From contig JALSIO010000072.1 of the NCBI GenBank assembly GCA_026989995.1, positions 1-5,845 on the forward strand: a stretch of 5,845 bases of DNA, in the 5' to 3' direction. The DNA comes from Myxococcales bacterium (GTDB lineage Bacteria > Myxococcota_A > UBA9160 > JALSIO01). The position numbers and the translations under genes are program-made. Below the pieces are notes generated by a model, which worked only from the letters and a program-made list of their open reading frames with translations, did no database searches and was not told the DNA's origin. Of this stretch, positions 5,669 through 5,845 are shown piece after piece. Numbering within the stretch: position 1 is the first letter of the stretch; each line of letters opens with the position of its first letter.

Positions 5669-5845
5669 TCAGCCGGAGCGACCTCCGAGGGACCAGATCC
5701 CGTCGCCCCGCGCCGAGAGGTGCAGGAAGATCCAGGCGTAGAGCGCCGCGAGCTCGCCGCCGTTCTCGATGGGCAGAAGCCCCCGCGGTTGGTGGACCAT
5801 GAAGTAGGCCACGGCCATCTGCCCGCTGCAGAGGAACGCCGCGTA
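5669..5845 (-). CDS. DoxX-family membrane protein, C-terminal 58 residues (start lies beyond the window)
   Basis: Read on the minus strand from the right edge, the frame is open for 58 codons and ends with TGA at 5669-5671. The first transmembrane stretch, about 1-18, contains GQMAVAYFMVHQPRG. It is followed by LLPIENGGELAALYAWIFLHLSARGDGIWSLGG. The combination SGxMAVAYFMxHxPRG, PIxNGGELAxLY, then a second membrane helix and a short W-S-L end is the typical C-terminus of DoxX/DoxD-like inner-membrane proteins, which have about four helices. Family members are linked to thiosulfate:quinone oxidation in archaea and to redox or oxidative-stress membrane complexes in bacteria; the role here is unknown. 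It converges on the VWA gene across a 164-bp spacer. The N-terminal half, promoter and any co-transcribed genes are outside the window. Confidence 0.88.
   Translation of the reverse strand, partial: YAAFLCSGQMAVAYFMVHQPRGLLPIENGGELAALYAWIFLHLSARGDGIWSLGGRSG

Overview
This is a very GC-rich window (roughly three quarters G+C by eye) with densely packed genes and no sign of mobile DNA, tRNA, rRNA or CRISPR. The organism is probably a high-GC Gram-negative bacterium. The evidence is a bacterial enhancer-binding protein for sigma-54 RNA polymerase, a Sec signal peptide on a predicted periplasmic protein, and a DoxX-type membrane protein. Pseudomonadota, Myxococcota or a relative would fit, but the sequence does not settle the phylum.

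Layout from left to right. Positions 1-119 are a leader with a perfect 14-bp hairpin at the very edge, a plausible sigma-54 promoter at 54-69 and a good ribosome binding site. It feeds a NodU/CmcH-type carbamoyltransferase (120-1937, +). Its last 145 bp overlap tail to tail with a PspF-like sigma-54 activator (1793-2824, -), which has an intact AAA+ ATPase and a Fis-type DNA-binding domain but no N-terminal sensory domain. Upstream of the activator on the minus strand lie a nitroreductase (2956-3627, -) and a UspA-family universal stress protein (3645-4091, -). The two are 17 nt apart and almost certainly co-transcribed; the activator may be the third gene of that unit or have its own promoter in the 131-nt gap, which holds two small dyads. 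A 198-bp divergent spacer (4092-4289) separates USP from a secreted von Willebrand factor A (VWA) protein on the plus strand (4290-5504). A convergent spacer (5505-5668) follows. The window ends inside the 3' end of a DoxX-family membrane protein (5669-5845, -).

The most notable observation is in the VWA gene. The reading frame runs without a frameshift from 4290 to 5504, and family-like sequence continues on both sides, but an in-frame amber codon (TAG, 4830-4832) cuts the VWA fold just before its last strand and helix. A perfect 7-bp stem-loop begins at the next base. TAG also serves as the ordinary terminator of other genes here, so a global recoding is excluded. The choices are a point nonsense mutation or sequence error, a recent pseudogene, or local readthrough.

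Functionally, USP, nitroreductase and perhaps DoxX suggest a stress or redox-response neighbourhood controlled at least partly through sigma-54. The sigma-54-like sequence before the carbamoyltransferase makes that gene a candidate target of the convergent activator. These regulatory links are inference from position and motif, not demonstrated.
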